Shown here: piece after piece, positions 51,159 to 61,245 of the stretch
Layout of the letters: the number at the start of each line of letters is the position of its first letter
Position numbering within the stretch: position 1 is the first letter of the stretch
From: Streptomyces griseorubiginosus
Lineage (GTDB): Bacteria; Actinomycetota; Actinomycetes; Streptomycetales; Streptomycetaceae
Length of the DNA: 64,000 nucleotides
Direction of reading: 5' to 3'
NCBI RefSeq assembly: GCF_017614965.1
Contig: NZ_WVUG01000004.1
Coordinates: 1-64,000, forward strand
Made by a program: the position numbers and the translations under genes
Notes under the pieces: model-generated
What the model was told of the DNA's origin: nothing
Seen by the model: the letters and a program-made list of their open reading frames with translations, nothing else
Database searches by the model: none

Positions 51159-52811
51159 TCAGTTGCCTTCCTTCAGGTCGCGGTAGGCGGCCACGAGTGC
51201 GGTGGTGGAGGGGTCGAGGCCGGGGACCTCTGCGCCCTCGGTCAGGGCGGGTTCGACGCGCTTGGCGAGCACCTTGCCGAGTTCGACGCCCCACTGGTCG
51301 AAGGAGTCGATGTTCCAGATCGCGCCCTGGACGAACACCTTGTGCTCGTAGAGGGCGATCAGCTGGCCGAGGACCGACGGGGTCAGCTCGCGGGCCAGGA
51401 TGGTCGTGGTGGGGTGGTTGCCCCGGAAGGTGCGGTGCGCGACCTGCTCCTCGGGGACACCCTCCGCGCGCACCTCGTCGGCGGTCTTGCCGAAGGCGAG
51501 CGCCTGACCCTGTGCGAACAGGTTGGCCATCAACAGGTCGTGCTGCGCCTTGAGTTCGGCGCTCAGTTCGTCCACCGGGCGGGCGAAGCCGATCAGGTCG
51601 GCCGGGATCAGCTTGGTGCCCTGGTGGATCAACTGGTAGTAGGCGTGCTGCCCGTTGGTGCCGGGCGTGCCCCACACCACCGGTCCGGTCTGCCACTCCA
51701 CCGGACGCCCGTCACGCTGCACCGACTTGCCGTTGGACTCCATGTCCAGCTGCTGCAGATACGCCGTGAACTTGGAGAGGTAGTGCGAGTACGGCAGCAC
51801 GGCGTGCGACTGGGCGTCGTGGAAGTTGCCGTACCAGACGCCCAACAGGCCCAGGATCAGCGGGGCGTTGGCCTCGGCAGGGGCGCTGCGGAAGTGCTCG
51901 TCGACGATCCGGAAGCCGTCCAGCATCTCGCGGAAGCGGTCCGGGCCGATGGCGATCATCAGGGACAGGCCGATCGCCGAGTCGTAGGAGTAGCGGCCGC
52001 CGACCCAGTCCCAGAACTCGAACATGTTGTCCGGGTCGATGCCGAACTCGGTGACCTTCCCGGCGTTGGTCGACAGGGCGACGAAGTGCTTCGCGACCGC
52101 CTTGTCGTCGTGCAGACCGTCCGGGCCCTCCAGCAGCCAGGAGCGGGCCGAGGTGGCGTTGGTGATCGTCTCGATCGTGGTGAACGTCTTGGAGGCGACG
52201 ATGAACAGCGTCTCCGCCGGGTCCAGGTCGCGCACCGCCTCGTGCAGGTCGGCGCCGTCCACGTTGGACACGAAGCGGAAGGTCAGTTCCCGTGCCGTGA
52301 AGGCCCGCAGGGCCTCGTACGCCATCGCGGGGCCGAGGTCCGAGCCGCCGATGCCGATGTTGACGACGTTGCGGATCCGCTTGCCGGTGTGGCCGGTCCA
52401 CTCGCCGGAGCGGACCCGCTCGGCGAAGCCGCTCATCTTGTCCAGCACGGCGTGCACCTTCGGCACGACGTTCTCGCCGTCGACCTCGACGACGGCGTCC
52501 CGCGGCGCCCTGAGCGCGGTGTGCAGGACGGCACGGTCCTCGGTGAGGTTGATCCTCTCGCCGCGGAACATGGCGTCGCGCAGCCCGAACACGTCGGTGG
52601 CGGTGGCCAGTTCCCGGAGCAGGGCCAGGGTCTCGTCGGTGATCAGGTGCTTGGAGTAGTCGATGCGCAGATCGCCCACGTGTACGACGTACCGCTCCGC
52701 GCGCCCGGGGTCGGTGTCGAACAGCTCCCGCAGCCGGGGTTCGCCCTGGGCGCGGTGGTCCTCCAGGGCGGTCCACTCGGGACGCCGGGTGAGGCTTGGG
52801 GTGTCGGACAT
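51159..52811 (-). CDS. pgi: Glucose-6-phosphate isomerase
   Basis: This 550-residue phosphoglucose isomerase interconverts glucose 6-phosphate and fructose 6-phosphate. It has [18 protein letters not shown] (about 143-160), [21 protein letters not shown], the first PGI signature region ([20 protein letters not shown]) and the C-terminal GLY-EHK segment ([27 protein letters not shown]). Full length. It sits between opcA and gnd in the operon and returns fructose 6-phosphate to the oxidative branch, allowing cyclic NADPH production. Confidence 0.95.
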   Translation of the reverse strand: MSDTPSLTRRPEWTALEDHRAQGEPRLRELFDTDPGRAERYVVHVGDLRIDYSKHLITDETLALLRELATATDVFGLRDAMFRGERINLTEDRAVLHTALRAPRDAVVEVDGENVVPKVHAVLDKMSGFAERVRSGEWTGHTGKRIRNVVNIGIGGSDLGPAMAYEALRAFTARELTFRFVSNVDGADLHEAVRDLDPAETLFIVASKTFTTIETITNATSARSWLLEGPDGLHDDKAVAKHFVALSTNAGKVTEFGIDPDNMFEFWDWVGGRYSYDSAIGLSLMIAIGPDRFREMLDGFRIVDEHFRSAPAEANAPLILGLLGVWYGNFHDAQSHAVLPYSHYLSKFTAYLQQLDMESNGKSVQRDGRPVEWQTGPVVWGTPGTNGQHAYYQLIHQGTKLIPADLIGFARPVDELSAELKAQHDLLMANLFAQGQALAFGKTADEVRAEGVPEEQVAHRTFRGNHPTTTILARELTPSVLGQLIALYEHKVFVQGAIWNIDSFDQWGVELGKVLAKRVEPALTEGAEVPGLDPSTTALVAAYRDLKEGN

Positions 52812-52812
52812 G

Positions 52813-53739
52813 TCAGACGGTCTCCTTCACGCTCTCGCCGCGCAGGGCGATGGCGTACATCTCGTCGGCGTCGAGGCGGCGCAGCTCCTCGGCGATGAGC
52901 TCGGAGGTGGTGCGGACCTTCAGGGCGAGGGTGCGGGAGGGCTGGCCCGGCAGGGACAGCGTGGCCAGCGGGCCCTCGGGGCGGTCGATGACGATCTCGC
53001 CGTCGGTGGTGCCCAGGCGCACGGCGGTGACGACCGGGCCGGCCGTGACGACCCGGTCGATCCGCACGTTCAGCCGCGCCTCCAGCCAGCGCGCCAGCAG
53101 CTCGGCGGCGGGGTTCTCGGCCTCGGCCTCCACCGCGCCCGAGATGATCTGCGCCCGTGCCTGGTCCAGGGCGGCGGCCAGCATCGAGCGCCAGGGCGTC
53201 AGCCTGGTCCAGGCGAGGTCGGTGTCGCCGGGCGCGTAGGAGCGGACCCGGGTCTCCAGGGCCTCGAGGGGGTTCTCCACGGCGTACAGGTCGGTGATCC
53301 TGCGCTGGGCCAGCGCACCCAGCGGGTCCTTCGAGGGGATCTCGGGCGCGTCCACCGGCCACCACACCACGACGGGCGCGTCGGGCAGCAGCAGCGGCAG
53401 CACGACCGAGTCGGCGTGGTCGGACACCTCGCCGTAGGTGCGCAGCACGACCGTCTCACCGGTGCCGGCGTCGGAGCCCACGCGCACCTCGGCGTCGAGC
53501 TTGGAGGCGACGCGGTCGCGCGGGGTGCGGGCCTGGCGCCGGATGACGACCAGGGTGCGCGAGGGGTGCTCGTGCGAGGCCTCCTCGGCCGCCTTGATCG
53601 CGTCGTAGGCGTTCTCCTCGTCCGTGACGATCACCATCGTCAGGACCATGCCCACGGCAGGCGTACCGATGGCGCGGCGACCCTGCACCAGCGCCTTGTT
53701 GATCTTGCTTGCCGTGGTGTCGGTCAGGTCGATCTTCAT
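52813..53739 (-). CDS. opcA: Glucose-6-phosphate dehydrogenase assembly/activator protein OpcA
   Basis: This 308-residue protein is the actinobacterial OpcA homologue that promotes assembly or activity of Zwf. It begins [23 protein letters not shown] and shows [33 protein letters not shown] and a C-terminal [15 protein letters not shown] segment. Its ATG overlaps the zwf stop (ATGA at 53736), matching a 1:1 partnership with Zwf. One base separates its stop from the pgi start. Confidence 0.93.
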   Translation of the reverse strand: MKIDLTDTTASKINKALVQGRRAIGTPAVGMVLTMVIVTDEENAYDAIKAAEEASHEHPSRTLVVIRRQARTPRDRVASKLDAEVRVGSDAGTGETVVLRTYGEVSDHADSVVLPLLLPDAPVVVWWPVDAPEIPSKDPLGALAQRRITDLYAVENPLEALETRVRSYAPGDTDLAWTRLTPWRSMLAAALDQARAQIISGAVEAEAENPAAELLARWLEARLNVRIDRVVTAGPVVTAVRLGTTDGEIVIDRPEGPLATLSLPGQPSRTLALKVRTTSELIAEELRRLDADEMYAIALRGESVKETV

Positions 53740-55280
53740 GGCCTGCGCCAGCTCCGTCCGTCTCGTGCGAGCATCTCGTCGGCTTCCTCGGGTCCCCAGG
53801 TGCCCGAGGCGTACTGCGCGGGCTTGCCGTTCTTCGCCCAGTACTCCTCGATCGGGTCGAGGATCTTCCAGGACTCTTCCACTTCCTGGTGGCGGGGGAA
53901 AAGGTTGGCGTCGCCGAGCAGTACGTCCAGGATGAGCCGCTCGTACGCCTCCGGGCTGGACTCGGTGAAGGACTCGCCGTAGGCGAAGTCCATCGACACG
54001 TCCCTGATCTCCATCGAGGTGCCCGGGACCTTGGAGCCGAACCGGACCGTCATGCCCTCGTCGGGCTGGACGCGGATGACGATCGCGTTCTCGCCGAGCT
54101 CCTCGGTGGCGGTGGAGTCGAAGGGCGAGTGCGGGGCGCGCTGGAAGACGACCGCGATCTCGGTGACCCGGCGGCCCAGCCGCTTGCCGGTGCGCAGGTA
54201 GAACGGCACGCCCGCCCAGCGCCGGTTGTCGATGTTCAGCTTGACGGCCGCGTAGGTGTCGGTCGTGGAGGACGCGTCGATGCCGTCCTCCTCCAGGTAG
54301 CCGCGGACCTTCTCGCCGCCCTGCCAGGCCCCCGCGTACTGTCCGCGCACGGTGTGGGCGCCGAGGTTGTCCGGCAGCTTCACGGCCTTGAGGACCTTCA
54401 GCTTCTCGGTGAGCAGCGACTCGGCGTCGAAGGCGGCCGGCTCCTCCATGGCGGTCAGCGCCATCAGCTGCAGCAGGTGGTTCTGGATGACGTCACGGGC
54501 CGAGCCGATGCCGTCGTAGTAGCCCGCGCGGCCGCCGATGCCGATGTCCTCGGCCATCGTGATCTGGACGTGGTCGACGAAGGACCGGTTCCAGATCGGC
54601 TCGTACATCTCGTTGGCGAAACGGAGCGCCAGGATGTTCTGGACGGTCTCCTTGCCGAGGTAGTGGTCGATGCGGAAGACCTGGTCCGGCTCGAAGACGT
54701 CGTGCACGACCGCGTTGAGCTCACGGGCGCTGGCGAGGTCGCGGCCGAACGGCTTCTCGATGACCGCGCGCCGCCAGGCGCCCTCGGGCGCGTTCGCCAG
54801 GCCGTGCTTCTTCAGCTGCTGGACGACCTTCGGGAAGAACTTCGGCGGCACGGAGAGGTAGAAGGCGAAGTTGCCCCCGGTGCCGCGGGAGGCGTCCAGC
54901 TCCTCGACGGCCGACTTCAGCTGCTTGAAGGCGGTGTCGTCGTCGAAGTCGCCGGGGATGAACCGCATGCCCTCGGCGAGCTGCTGCCAGACCTCCTCAC
55001 GGAACTCGGTGCGCGCGTGCTCGCGCACGGAGTCGTGCACGATCTGCGCGAAGTCCTCGTCCTCCCAGTCCCGGCGGGCGAACCCGACGAGGGAGAAGCC
55101 CGGCGGCAGCAGACCGCGGTTGGCCAGGTCGTAGACGGCCGGCATCAGCTTCTTGCGGGAGAGGTCACCGGTGACGCCGAAGATGACCAGGCCGGAGGGT
55201 CCGGCGATACGGGGGAGGCGCCGGTCGCGCGGGTCGCGCAGCGGGTTCTCCCAGTCGACGGTGGCAGGGATCTCGGTCAT
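53736..55280 (-). CDS. zwf: Glucose-6-phosphate 1-dehydrogenase
   Basis: This 514-residue enzyme carries out the first oxidative step, glucose 6-phosphate to 6-phosphogluconolactone with NADP reduction. It has [21 protein letters not shown] (nucleotide site), the EKPFGRD segment, the active-site RIDHYLGKE (about 200) and [16 protein letters not shown]. Full length. Start overlaps the tal stop by ATGA, and its own stop overlaps opcA. Confidence 0.95.
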   Translation of the reverse strand: MTEIPATVDWENPLRDPRDRRLPRIAGPSGLVIFGVTGDLSRKKLMPAVYDLANRGLLPPGFSLVGFARRDWEDEDFAQIVHDSVREHARTEFREEVWQQLAEGMRFIPGDFDDDTAFKQLKSAVEELDASRGTGGNFAFYLSVPPKFFPKVVQQLKKHGLANAPEGAWRRAVIEKPFGRDLASARELNAVVHDVFEPDQVFRIDHYLGKETVQNILALRFANEMYEPIWNRSFVDHVQITMAEDIGIGGRAGYYDGIGSARDVIQNHLLQLMALTAMEEPAAFDAESLLTEKLKVLKAVKLPDNLGAHTVRGQYAGAWQGGEKVRGYLEEDGIDASSTTDTYAAVKLNIDNRRWAGVPFYLRTGKRLGRRVTEIAVVFQRAPHSPFDSTATEELGENAIVIRVQPDEGMTVRFGSKVPGTSMEIRDVSMDFAYGESFTESSPEAYERLILDVLLGDANLFPRHQEVEESWKILDPIEEYWAKNGKPAQYASGTWGPEEADEMLARDGRSWRRP

Positions 55281-56452
55281 TCCGCGTCCACTCCCTCGCT
55301 GTCCGGGGACTTGCTGTCCAGGGACTTGGCGACGGCCTCCAGCAGGTCCTGCCAGGCCGTCTCGAACTTGGCGACACCCTCGTCCTCGAGCTGCTGCACG
55401 ACCTCCTCGTACGAGATCCCGAGGGCCTCCACGGCGGCCAGGTCGGCGCGCGCCTGCGCGTAGCCGCCGGTCACCGTGTCACCGGTGATCCCGCCGTGGT
55501 CGGCGGTGGCGTCGAGGGTGGCCTCCGGCATCGTGTTCACGGTGCCCGGGGCGACCAGCTCGTCCACGTACAGGGTGTCCTTGTACGCGGGGTCCTTCAC
55601 GCCGGTCGAGGCCCACAGCGGGCGCTGCCGGTTGGCGCCGGCACCGGCGAGCGCGGTCCAGCGGTCCGACGACCGGGACGGGTCGCCGGCGGAGCCGAAC
55701 ACCTCTTCATAAGCCTGGTACGCCAGCCGCGCGTTCGCCAGCGCGGCCCGGCCCTTGAGGGTGGTCGCCTCGGGGGAGCTCAGGCCGGTCAGCCGCTTGT
55801 CGATCTCGGAGTCCACGCGGGAGACGAAGAAGGAGGCGACCGAGTGGACGGCCGCGAGGTCGAGGCCCCTGGCCTGCGCCTTCTCCAGGCCGGCGAGGTA
55901 GGCGTCCATGACCTCGCGGTAGCGCTCCAGGGAGAAGATCAGCGTGACGTTGACGCTGATGCCGAGGCCGATGACCTCGGTGATCGCCGGGAGTCCGGCC
56001 CGGGTCGCCGGGATCTTGATCATGACGTTGGGCCGGTCGACGAGCCAGGAGAGCTGCTTGGCCTCGGCGACGGTGGCCCTGGTGTCGTGGGCCAGACGCG
56101 GGTCGACCTCGATGGAGACCCGGCCGTCCCGGCCGCCGGTCGCGTCGTACACGGGCCGCAGGACGTCGGCGGCGGCGCGGACGTCGGCCGTGGTCATCAT
56201 CCGTACGGCCTCTTCGACCGTCACTCCGCGCACGGCCAGGTCGGCGAGCTGCTCCTCGTAGCCCTCGCCGGAGCCGATGGCGGCCTGGAAGATGGACGGG
56301 TTGGTGGTGACGCCGACGACGTGCCTGTCGCGGACGAGTCCGGCGAGGTTGCCGGTCTCGATGCGCCCGCGCGAGAGGTCGTCCAGCCAGATGGAGACGC
56401 CTTCGTCGCTGAGGCGCTTCAGTGCTCCCGCGGTGGCGGTTGCTTCGGTCAT
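55277..56452 (-). CDS. tal: Transaldolase
   Basis: This 391-residue transaldolase is of the long actinobacterial type, with [21 protein letters not shown] and [14 protein letters not shown] at the N-terminus and the Schiff-base lysine Lys146 in [14 protein letters not shown]-terminal extension relative to E. coli TalB ends in charged DSKSPDSEG. It moves a three-carbon dihydroxyacetone unit between sugar phosphates. I take ATG 56452; an in-frame ATG at 56464 would add four residues (MIST) and has an AGAAAG site. It is 31 bp after tkt. Confidence 0.92.
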   Translation of the reverse strand: MTEATATAGALKRLSDEGVSIWLDDLSRGRIETGNLAGLVRDRHVVGVTTNPSIFQAAIGSGEGYEEQLADLAVRGVTVEEAVRMMTTADVRAAADVLRPVYDATGGRDGRVSIEVDPRLAHDTRATVAEAKQLSWLVDRPNVMIKIPATRAGLPAITEVIGLGISVNVTLIFSLERYREVMDAYLAGLEKAQARGLDLAAVHSVASFFVSRVDSEIDKRLTGLSSPEATTLKGRAALANARLAYQAYEEVFGSAGDPSRSSDRWTALAGAGANRQRPLWASTGVKDPAYKDTLYVDELVAPGTVNTMPEATLDATADHGGITGDTVTGGYAQARADLAAVEALGISYEEVVQQLEDEGVAKFETAWQDLLEAVAKSLDSKSPDSEGVDAE

Positions 56453-56483
56453 GGTACTGATCATCTTCTTTCTGGCGATCGGA

Positions 56484-58577
56484 TCAACCGCGGGCGGCGG
56501 CGAGGCCTGTCGTTGAATTGAACACAGCCCGGGCCGCGGCGGCGACGTTCTCGGGGGTGAAGCCGAACTCGGCGAACAGGGTTTTGGCGTCGGCGGAGGC
56601 GCCGAAGTGCTCCAGGGAGACGATGCGTCCCGCGTCACCCGTGAAGCGGTACCACGTCAGGGCGATGCCCGCCTCGACCGCGACGCGGGCCCTCACCGAC
56701 GGTGGAAGCACGCTCTCGCGGTACTCGCGGGGCTGCTCCTCGAACCACTCCACCGACGGCATCGACACCACGCGGGTGCCGATCCCCTCGGCCTCCAGCC
56801 GCTCCCGCGCGGCGACGGCGAGCTGCACCTCGGAGCCGGTGGCGATGAGGATCACGTCCGGGGTCGACTTCGAGGACTCCTTCAGGACGTAACCGCCCTT
56901 CGCCGCATCGGGGTTGGGGGCGTAGGTCGGCACGCCCTGGCGGGTGAGCGCGAGTCCGTGCGGGGCCGGGGCGGTGGCGTGCCGCCTCAGGATCTCGGCC
57001 CAGGCGACGGCGGTCTCGTTGGCGTCGGCCGGGCGGACCACGTTCAGACCGGGGATGGCGCGCAGCGCGGCCAGGTGCTCGACCGGCTGGTGCGTCGGGC
57101 CGTCCTCGCCGAGACCGATGGAGTCGTGCGTCCAGATGTAGGTCACCGGCAGCTGCATCAGCGCCGACATCCGCACCGCGTTGCGCATGTAGTCGGAGAA
57201 CACCAGGAAGGTGCCGCCGTAGACGCGGGTGTTGCCGTGCAGGGCGATCCCGTTCATCTCCGCGGCCATGGAGAACTCGCGGATGCCGAAGTGGACGGTA
57301 CGGCCGTACGGGTCGGCCTCCGGCAGCGGGTTGCCCTTCGGCAGGAAGGAGCTGGTCTTGTCGATGGTGGTGTTGTTCGAGCCGGCCAGGTCGGCGGAGC
57401 CGCCCCACAGCTCGGGCAGCACGGCACCCAGCGACTGCAGCACCTTGCCGGAGGCGGCGCGGGTGGCGACCGACTTGCCCTCCTCGAAGACCGGCAGCGC
57501 GTCCTCCCAGCCCTCGGGCAGCCGGCCGGCCACCACCCGGTCGAACAGTGCGGCGCGCTCGGGGTTCGCGCCGCGCCACTTGTCGAGCTGCTTGTCCCAG
57601 GCCGCGTGCGCCTCGGCGCCGCGGTCCAGGGCCTCGCGGGTGTGGGCGAGGACGTCGTCGTCCACCTGGAAGGACCGCTCGGGGTCGAAGCCGAGGACGC
57701 GCTTGGTGGCGGCTACCTCGTCGGCGCCGAGCGCGGAGCCGTGGGCGGCCTCGGTGTTGCGCGCGTTCGGCGCGGGCCAGGCGATGATCGTGCGCATCGC
57801 GATGATGGACGGCCGGCCGGTCTCGGCCTGCGCGGCCCTGAGCGCCGCGTAGAGGGCCGCTACGTCGATGTCGCCGTCCTCGGCGGGCTCGACGCGCTGG
57901 GTGTGCCAGCCGTAGGCCTCGTACCGCTTCAGGACGTCCTCGGAGAAGGCGGTCGCGGTGTCGCCCTCGATGGAGATGTGGTTGTCGTCGTAGAGGAAGA
58001 CCAGGTTGCCGAGCTTCTGGTGCCCGGCGAGGGAGGAGGCCTCGGCGGAGACGCCCTCCTCCAGGTCGCCGTCGGAGACGATCGCCCAGATGGTGTGGTC
58101 GAAGGGGGAGGTCCCCTCGGGGGCCTCCGGGTCGAACAGACCGCGCTCGTAGCGGGCGGCCATCGCCATGCCGACGGCGTTGGCGACGCCCTGGCCGAGC
58201 GGACCGGTGGTGGTCTCCACGCCCGCGGTGTGGCCGTACTCGGGGTGACCGGGCGTCTTGGACCCGTGGGTCCTGAAGGCGTTGAGGTCATCGAGCTCCA
58301 GCTCGTAGCCGGAGAGGAACAGCTGGGTGTAGAGGGTCAGCGAGGTGTGGCCGGGGGAGAGGACGAAACGGTCCCGGCCGGTCCACTCGGGGTCTGCGGG
58401 ATCGTGGCGCATCACCTTCTGAAAGATCGTGTAGGCGGCCGGGGCGAGGGCCATCGCGGTGCCCGGGTGGCCGTTGCCGACCTTCTGCACGGCGTCGGCG
58501 GCCAGCAGTCGAGCGGTGTCGACGGCGCGTCGGTCGAGTTCGGTCCATTCGAAGCTGTCCGGTGTCTGCGTACTCAT
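56484..58577 (-). CDS. tkt: Transketolase
   Basis: This 697-residue ThDP enzyme transfers two-carbon units between ketose and aldose phosphates. It has [26 protein letters not shown] near the N-terminus, [14 protein letters not shown], the ThDP motif [20 protein letters not shown]...YDDNHIS (about 160-190) and the [21 protein letters not shown] segment (about 475). ATG 58577 begins [11 protein letters not shown]; the TTG two codons earlier is unlikely. It is the first gene of the seven-gene operon, next to a palindromic operator. Confidence 0.95.
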   Translation of the reverse strand: MSTQTPDSFEWTELDRRAVDTARLLAADAVQKVGNGHPGTAMALAPAAYTIFQKVMRHDPADPEWTGRDRFVLSPGHTSLTLYTQLFLSGYELELDDLNAFRTHGSKTPGHPEYGHTAGVETTTGPLGQGVANAVGMAMAARYERGLFDPEAPEGTSPFDHTIWAIVSDGDLEEGVSAEASSLAGHQKLGNLVFLYDDNHISIEGDTATAFSEDVLKRYEAYGWHTQRVEPAEDGDIDVAALYAALRAAQAETGRPSIIAMRTIIAWPAPNARNTEAAHGSALGADEVAATKRVLGFDPERSFQVDDDVLAHTREALDRGAEAHAAWDKQLDKWRGANPERAALFDRVVAGRLPEGWEDALPVFEEGKSVATRAASGKVLQSLGAVLPELWGGSADLAGSNNTTIDKTSSFLPKGNPLPEADPYGRTVHFGIREFSMAAEMNGIALHGNTRVYGGTFLVFSDYMRNAVRMSALMQLPVTYIWTHDSIGLGEDGPTHQPVEHLAALRAIPGLNVVRPADANETAVAWAEILRRHATAPAPHGLALTRQGVPTYAPNPDAAKGGYVLKESSKSTPDVILIATGSEVQLAVAARERLEAEGIGTRVVSMPSVEWFEEQPREYRESVLPPSVRARVAVEAGIALTWYRFTGDAGRIVSLEHFGASADAKTLFAEFGFTPENVAAAARAVFNSTTGLAAARG

Positions 58578-58629
58578 CTTCAAGAAGTCCTCGATCGCGG
58601 CGATGGTTCTGGCCTGACGCGTTCAAAAC

Positions 58630-58646
58630 TAAAAGTCTGACTTTTA
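58630..58646. promoter_or_regulatory. Palindromic operator of the pentose-phosphate operon
   Basis: TAAAAGT (58630-58636) and ACTTTTA (58640-58646) form a perfect 7-bp inverted repeat around CTG, an AT-rich island in the 146-bp gap between tkt and the divergent araC-like gene. It is 53 bp from the tkt start and 78 bp from the regulator's. It could bind a dimeric repressor; AraC proteins usually prefer direct repeats, so the binder may be another factor. Confidence 0.6.
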
Positions 58647-58723
58647 CGGGGGTAGGTCCTCGTGTGCCAGCCTGTGGTGAAAGTGGGACACCGAGAACAC
58701 CGGCCGGGCGGCGTGAGAGGGAC

Positions 58724-59629
58724 ATGGCGGACAGAACCATCCAAGGCGGCGACGGTGACGGGGGCGTGGACGTGATCAGAACGTTCCCCTTCCCGGTCGA
58801 GCTGAGTGTGTGCGGGGTCGGCATGCAGGTCGGCCCGATGGGAGCCGGCCGCACCTGGCACGCGGACGCCCCGCTGCACCGCGTCCACCGCATCGACTTC
58901 CATGTCGTGATGCTCTTCGACGACGGCCCCGTCCGCCACATGATCGACTTCGCCGAGTACGAGGCGAGCGCGGGGGACGTGCTGTGGATCCGTCCGGGCC
59001 AGGTCCACCGTTTCCCGAATGCCAGCGAGTACCGCGGAACCGTGCTGACCATGCAGCCGGGCTTCCTGCCCCGTGCCACGGTGGAGGCGACGGGCCTGTA
59101 CCGCTACGACCTACCCCCCCTGCTCCGCCCGGACGACGCCCAACTGGCCGCCCTGCGCTCGGCCCTGACGCAGTTGCGATACGAGTACGAGGACACCACG
59201 ACTCTTCCGCTGAGTCTTCACACGGCGGTCCTGCGCCACTCGCTGACGGCGTTCCTGCTCCGCCTCGCCCATCTGGCGGCGAGTTCGGCCCAGGCGGCCC
59301 AGGGTCAGTCGGACACCACCTTCACCCTCTTCCGGGACGCCGTGGAGAAGCACTTCGCCACCAACCACAGCGTCAGCGCCTACGCCGACTCCCTCGGCTA
59401 CTCCCGCCGCACCCTCGTCCGCGCGGTCCGCGCCGCCACCGGCGAGACCCCCAAGGGCTTCATCGACAAACGGGTCGTGCTGGAGGCCAAGCGCCTCCTG
59501 GCCCACACCGACCTCCCGATCGGCCGCGTCGGCGCGGCCGTCGGTTTCCCGGACGCCGCGAACTTCTCCAAGTTCTTCCAGCAGCACACGGACATGACAC
59601 CGGCGGCATTCCGGGCCGAGATGCACTGA
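58724..59629 (+). CDS. AraC-family transcriptional regulator
   Basis: This 301-residue regulator has an N-terminal cupin-like sensor (about 20-150, FHVVMLFDDGPVRHMIDFAEYEASAGDVLWIRPGQVHRF) and a C-terminal double helix-turn-helix (about 200-300, SVSAYADSLGYSRRTLVRAVRAATGETPKGFIDKR and IGRVGAAVGFPDAANFSKFFQQHTDMTPAAFRAE). AraC regulators sense small molecules such as sugars. Divergent placement from tkt suggests control of the pentose-phosphate operon, its own gene or both. ATG 58724 has GAGAGGG upstream. A strong hairpin follows the stop by 1 bp. Confidence 0.88.
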   Translation: MADRTIQGGDGDGGVDVIRTFPFPVELSVCGVGMQVGPMGAGRTWHADAPLHRVHRIDFHVVMLFDDGPVRHMIDFAEYEASAGDVLWIRPGQVHRFPNASEYRGTVLTMQPGFLPRATVEATGLYRYDLPPLLRPDDAQLAALRSALTQLRYEYEDTTTLPLSLHTAVLRHSLTAFLLRLAHLAASSAQAAQGQSDTTFTLFRDAVEKHFATNHSVSAYADSLGYSRRTLVRAVRAATGETPKGFIDKRVVLEAKRLLAHTDLPIGRVGAAVGFPDAANFSKFFQQHTDMTPAAFRAEMH

Positions 59630-59630
59630 A

Positions 59631-59663
59631 GAGGGGCCCCACGCCCTGGGCGTGGGGCCCCTC
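59631..59663. terminator. Bidirectional terminator
   Basis: A perfect 15-bp stem (59631-59645 with 59649-59663) with a 3-base loop lies between the convergent araC-like and GH16 genes. Confidence 0.88.
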
Positions 59664-59681
59664 TCTCCGTGAACCGTGCCG

Positions 59682-61067
59682 TCAGTGACCGAAGTCGAAC
59701 CAGTTGACGTTCACGAAGTCCGCCGGCTGGCCGCTGGAGAAGGTCAGATAGACGTCGTGGGTGCCGGTGACGTCACTGATGTTGGCCGGGATCGTCGTCC
59801 AGGACTGCCAGCCGCCGGTGTTGGCGACGGCGAAGCTGCCGACGGGTGTGCCGGTGGCGCTGTCGAGGCGCACCTGGACTAGGCCGCTCACCCCGCTCGC
59901 CGCGCCGCTCGCCACCCGGGCGTAGAACTGCCTGGCCGCCGTGGAGCCGAAGTTGACGCCCTTGTAGAGAGCCCAGTCGCCGTTGGCTATGTAGCCGACG
60001 TCCTGTCCGCCACCGGTGTCCGAGGTGGTCTCGGTGCTGACGCCGGACTGGCTGTCGTACGACTCCGCCTGGATGGCGCTGTAGGCGTCACGGTTGCCGG
60101 ACGGTGGAGGGGTGGTACCGCTCCCACCGGACGACAGCACCTGGACGTAGTCCACCAGCATCGGATGTCCGGACTCGGTGGCGCTGGTCGGTCCGCCGCC
60201 GAACGCGGCCGGGAAGGCGCCGCCCATCGCCACGTTCAGGATGACGAAGAAACCGTGGTTGGTGGCGTTGGCCCAGGTCGTCGCGTCCACCTGACCGGCC
60301 GTCACCGTCTGGTAGGTGACGCCGTCGACGGAGAAGCGGATCGCCTCGGGGCTGACCGAGCGGTCCCACTCCATGGTGTAGGTGTGGAAGCCGGACTGGC
60401 AGGTCGTGTTGGGGCAGGCCGTCGAATTGCCCAGGCCCGTCGTCTCGTTGCAGGGGCCGCCCGAGGCCGTGCCGCAGTGCATGGTGGCCCAGGTCTTGTT
60501 GATGCCGTTGACGTTCTCCATGATGTCGAGCTCGCCGACGCTCGGCCAGTTCTGGTAGTTGCCGCGGTATGGCGCGCCCAGCATCCAGAACGCCGGCCAG
60601 TAGCCGGCCGCCGCGTTCCCGGTGACGTTCGGCATCTGGATCCGTGCCTCGACGCGCAGCTTGCCGCCCGCCGGGGGCTGGAAGTCGGTGCGGTTGGTCT
60701 CGATACGGCCCGAGGTCCAGTTGCCGGCCGCGTCCCGGATCGGGGTGATCTTCAGGTTGCCGCTGCCGTCGAGGGCGACGTTGCTGGTGCTGCTGGTCAT
60801 CGTCTCGACCTCGGAGGTGCCCCAGTTGGCGGGGCCGCCCGGATAGGAAGTGCCGGTGTCGTACTGCCAGTTGGAGGTGGAGACGCCGGTGCCGGCCGAG
60901 CCGTTGAAGTCGTCGAGGAAGACCTGGGTCCAGCCCGACGGGGGTGTGGGGGCGGAGGCGTCGGCGGACTGGGTGGCGGCCGTGGCGAGCGCGGCCGCCA
61001 GGCCGAGCGTGCTGAGGACGGCGACGAGCGCGCGTCGCCGTCTCGGTGTGCCGGAGCTTGCACTCAT
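59682..61067 (-). CDS. Secreted GH16 endo-beta-1,3-glucanase (laminarinase) with CBM6
   Basis: This 461-residue secreted enzyme has a signal peptide (RRRRALVAVLSTLGLAAALATAATQSADA, 10-38). A GH16 domain (about 45-315) carries the catalytic motif GELDIMENV: nucleophile Glu179, helper Asp181, acid/base Glu184. After a Ser/Gly/Pro linker (SSGGSGTTPPPSGN) comes a carbohydrate-binding module of the CBM6 type (about 325-461, AIQAESYDSQSGVSTE...YIANGDWALYKGVNFG). It cuts internal beta-1,3 linkages of laminarin-like glucans. Transcription is probably controlled by the LacI-type palindrome 42 bp upstream. Confidence 0.92.
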   Translation of the reverse strand: MSASSGTPRRRRALVAVLSTLGLAAALATAATQSADASAPTPPSGWTQVFLDDFNGSAGTGVSTSNWQYDTGTSYPGGPANWGTSEVETMTSSTSNVALDGSGNLKITPIRDAAGNWTSGRIETNRTDFQPPAGGKLRVEARIQMPNVTGNAAAGYWPAFWMLGAPYRGNYQNWPSVGELDIMENVNGINKTWATMHCGTASGGPCNETTGLGNSTACPNTTCQSGFHTYTMEWDRSVSPEAIRFSVDGVTYQTVTAGQVDATTWANATNHGFFVILNVAMGGAFPAAFGGGPTSATESGHPMLVDYVQVLSSGGSGTTPPPSGNRDAYSAIQAESYDSQSGVSTETTSDTGGGQDVGYIANGDWALYKGVNFGSTAARQFYARVASGAASGVSGLVQVRLDSATGTPVGSFAVANTGGWQSWTTIPANISDVTGTHDVYLTFSSGQPADFVNVNWFDFGH

Positions 61068-61108
61068 GGGGGTGCCTCTCGGGTACGGGGATGGCTGCGG
61101 GGTGCCGA

Positions 61109-61124
61109 TTGAGAGCGCTCTCAA
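61109..61124. promoter_or_regulatory. LacI-family operator of the GH16 gene
   Basis: TTGAGAGCGCTCTCAA is a perfect 16-bp palindrome with the GAGCGCTC core of CebR/BglR-type operators. It is 42 bp from the start codon. The same core occurs upstream of the exported beta-helix gene at 23438. Confidence 0.75.
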
Positions 61125-61245
61125 AGTGGCCCCAATGTGCTCCCGCTCACACCGGTCGTCAAGACTTAAAACAAGGAAAGTCCTTCCGGCGCGGGTGAGT
61201 TCACCCCATGAATGCCGTTTGTGCCAGGACCTGTTGCGAAGGCCC

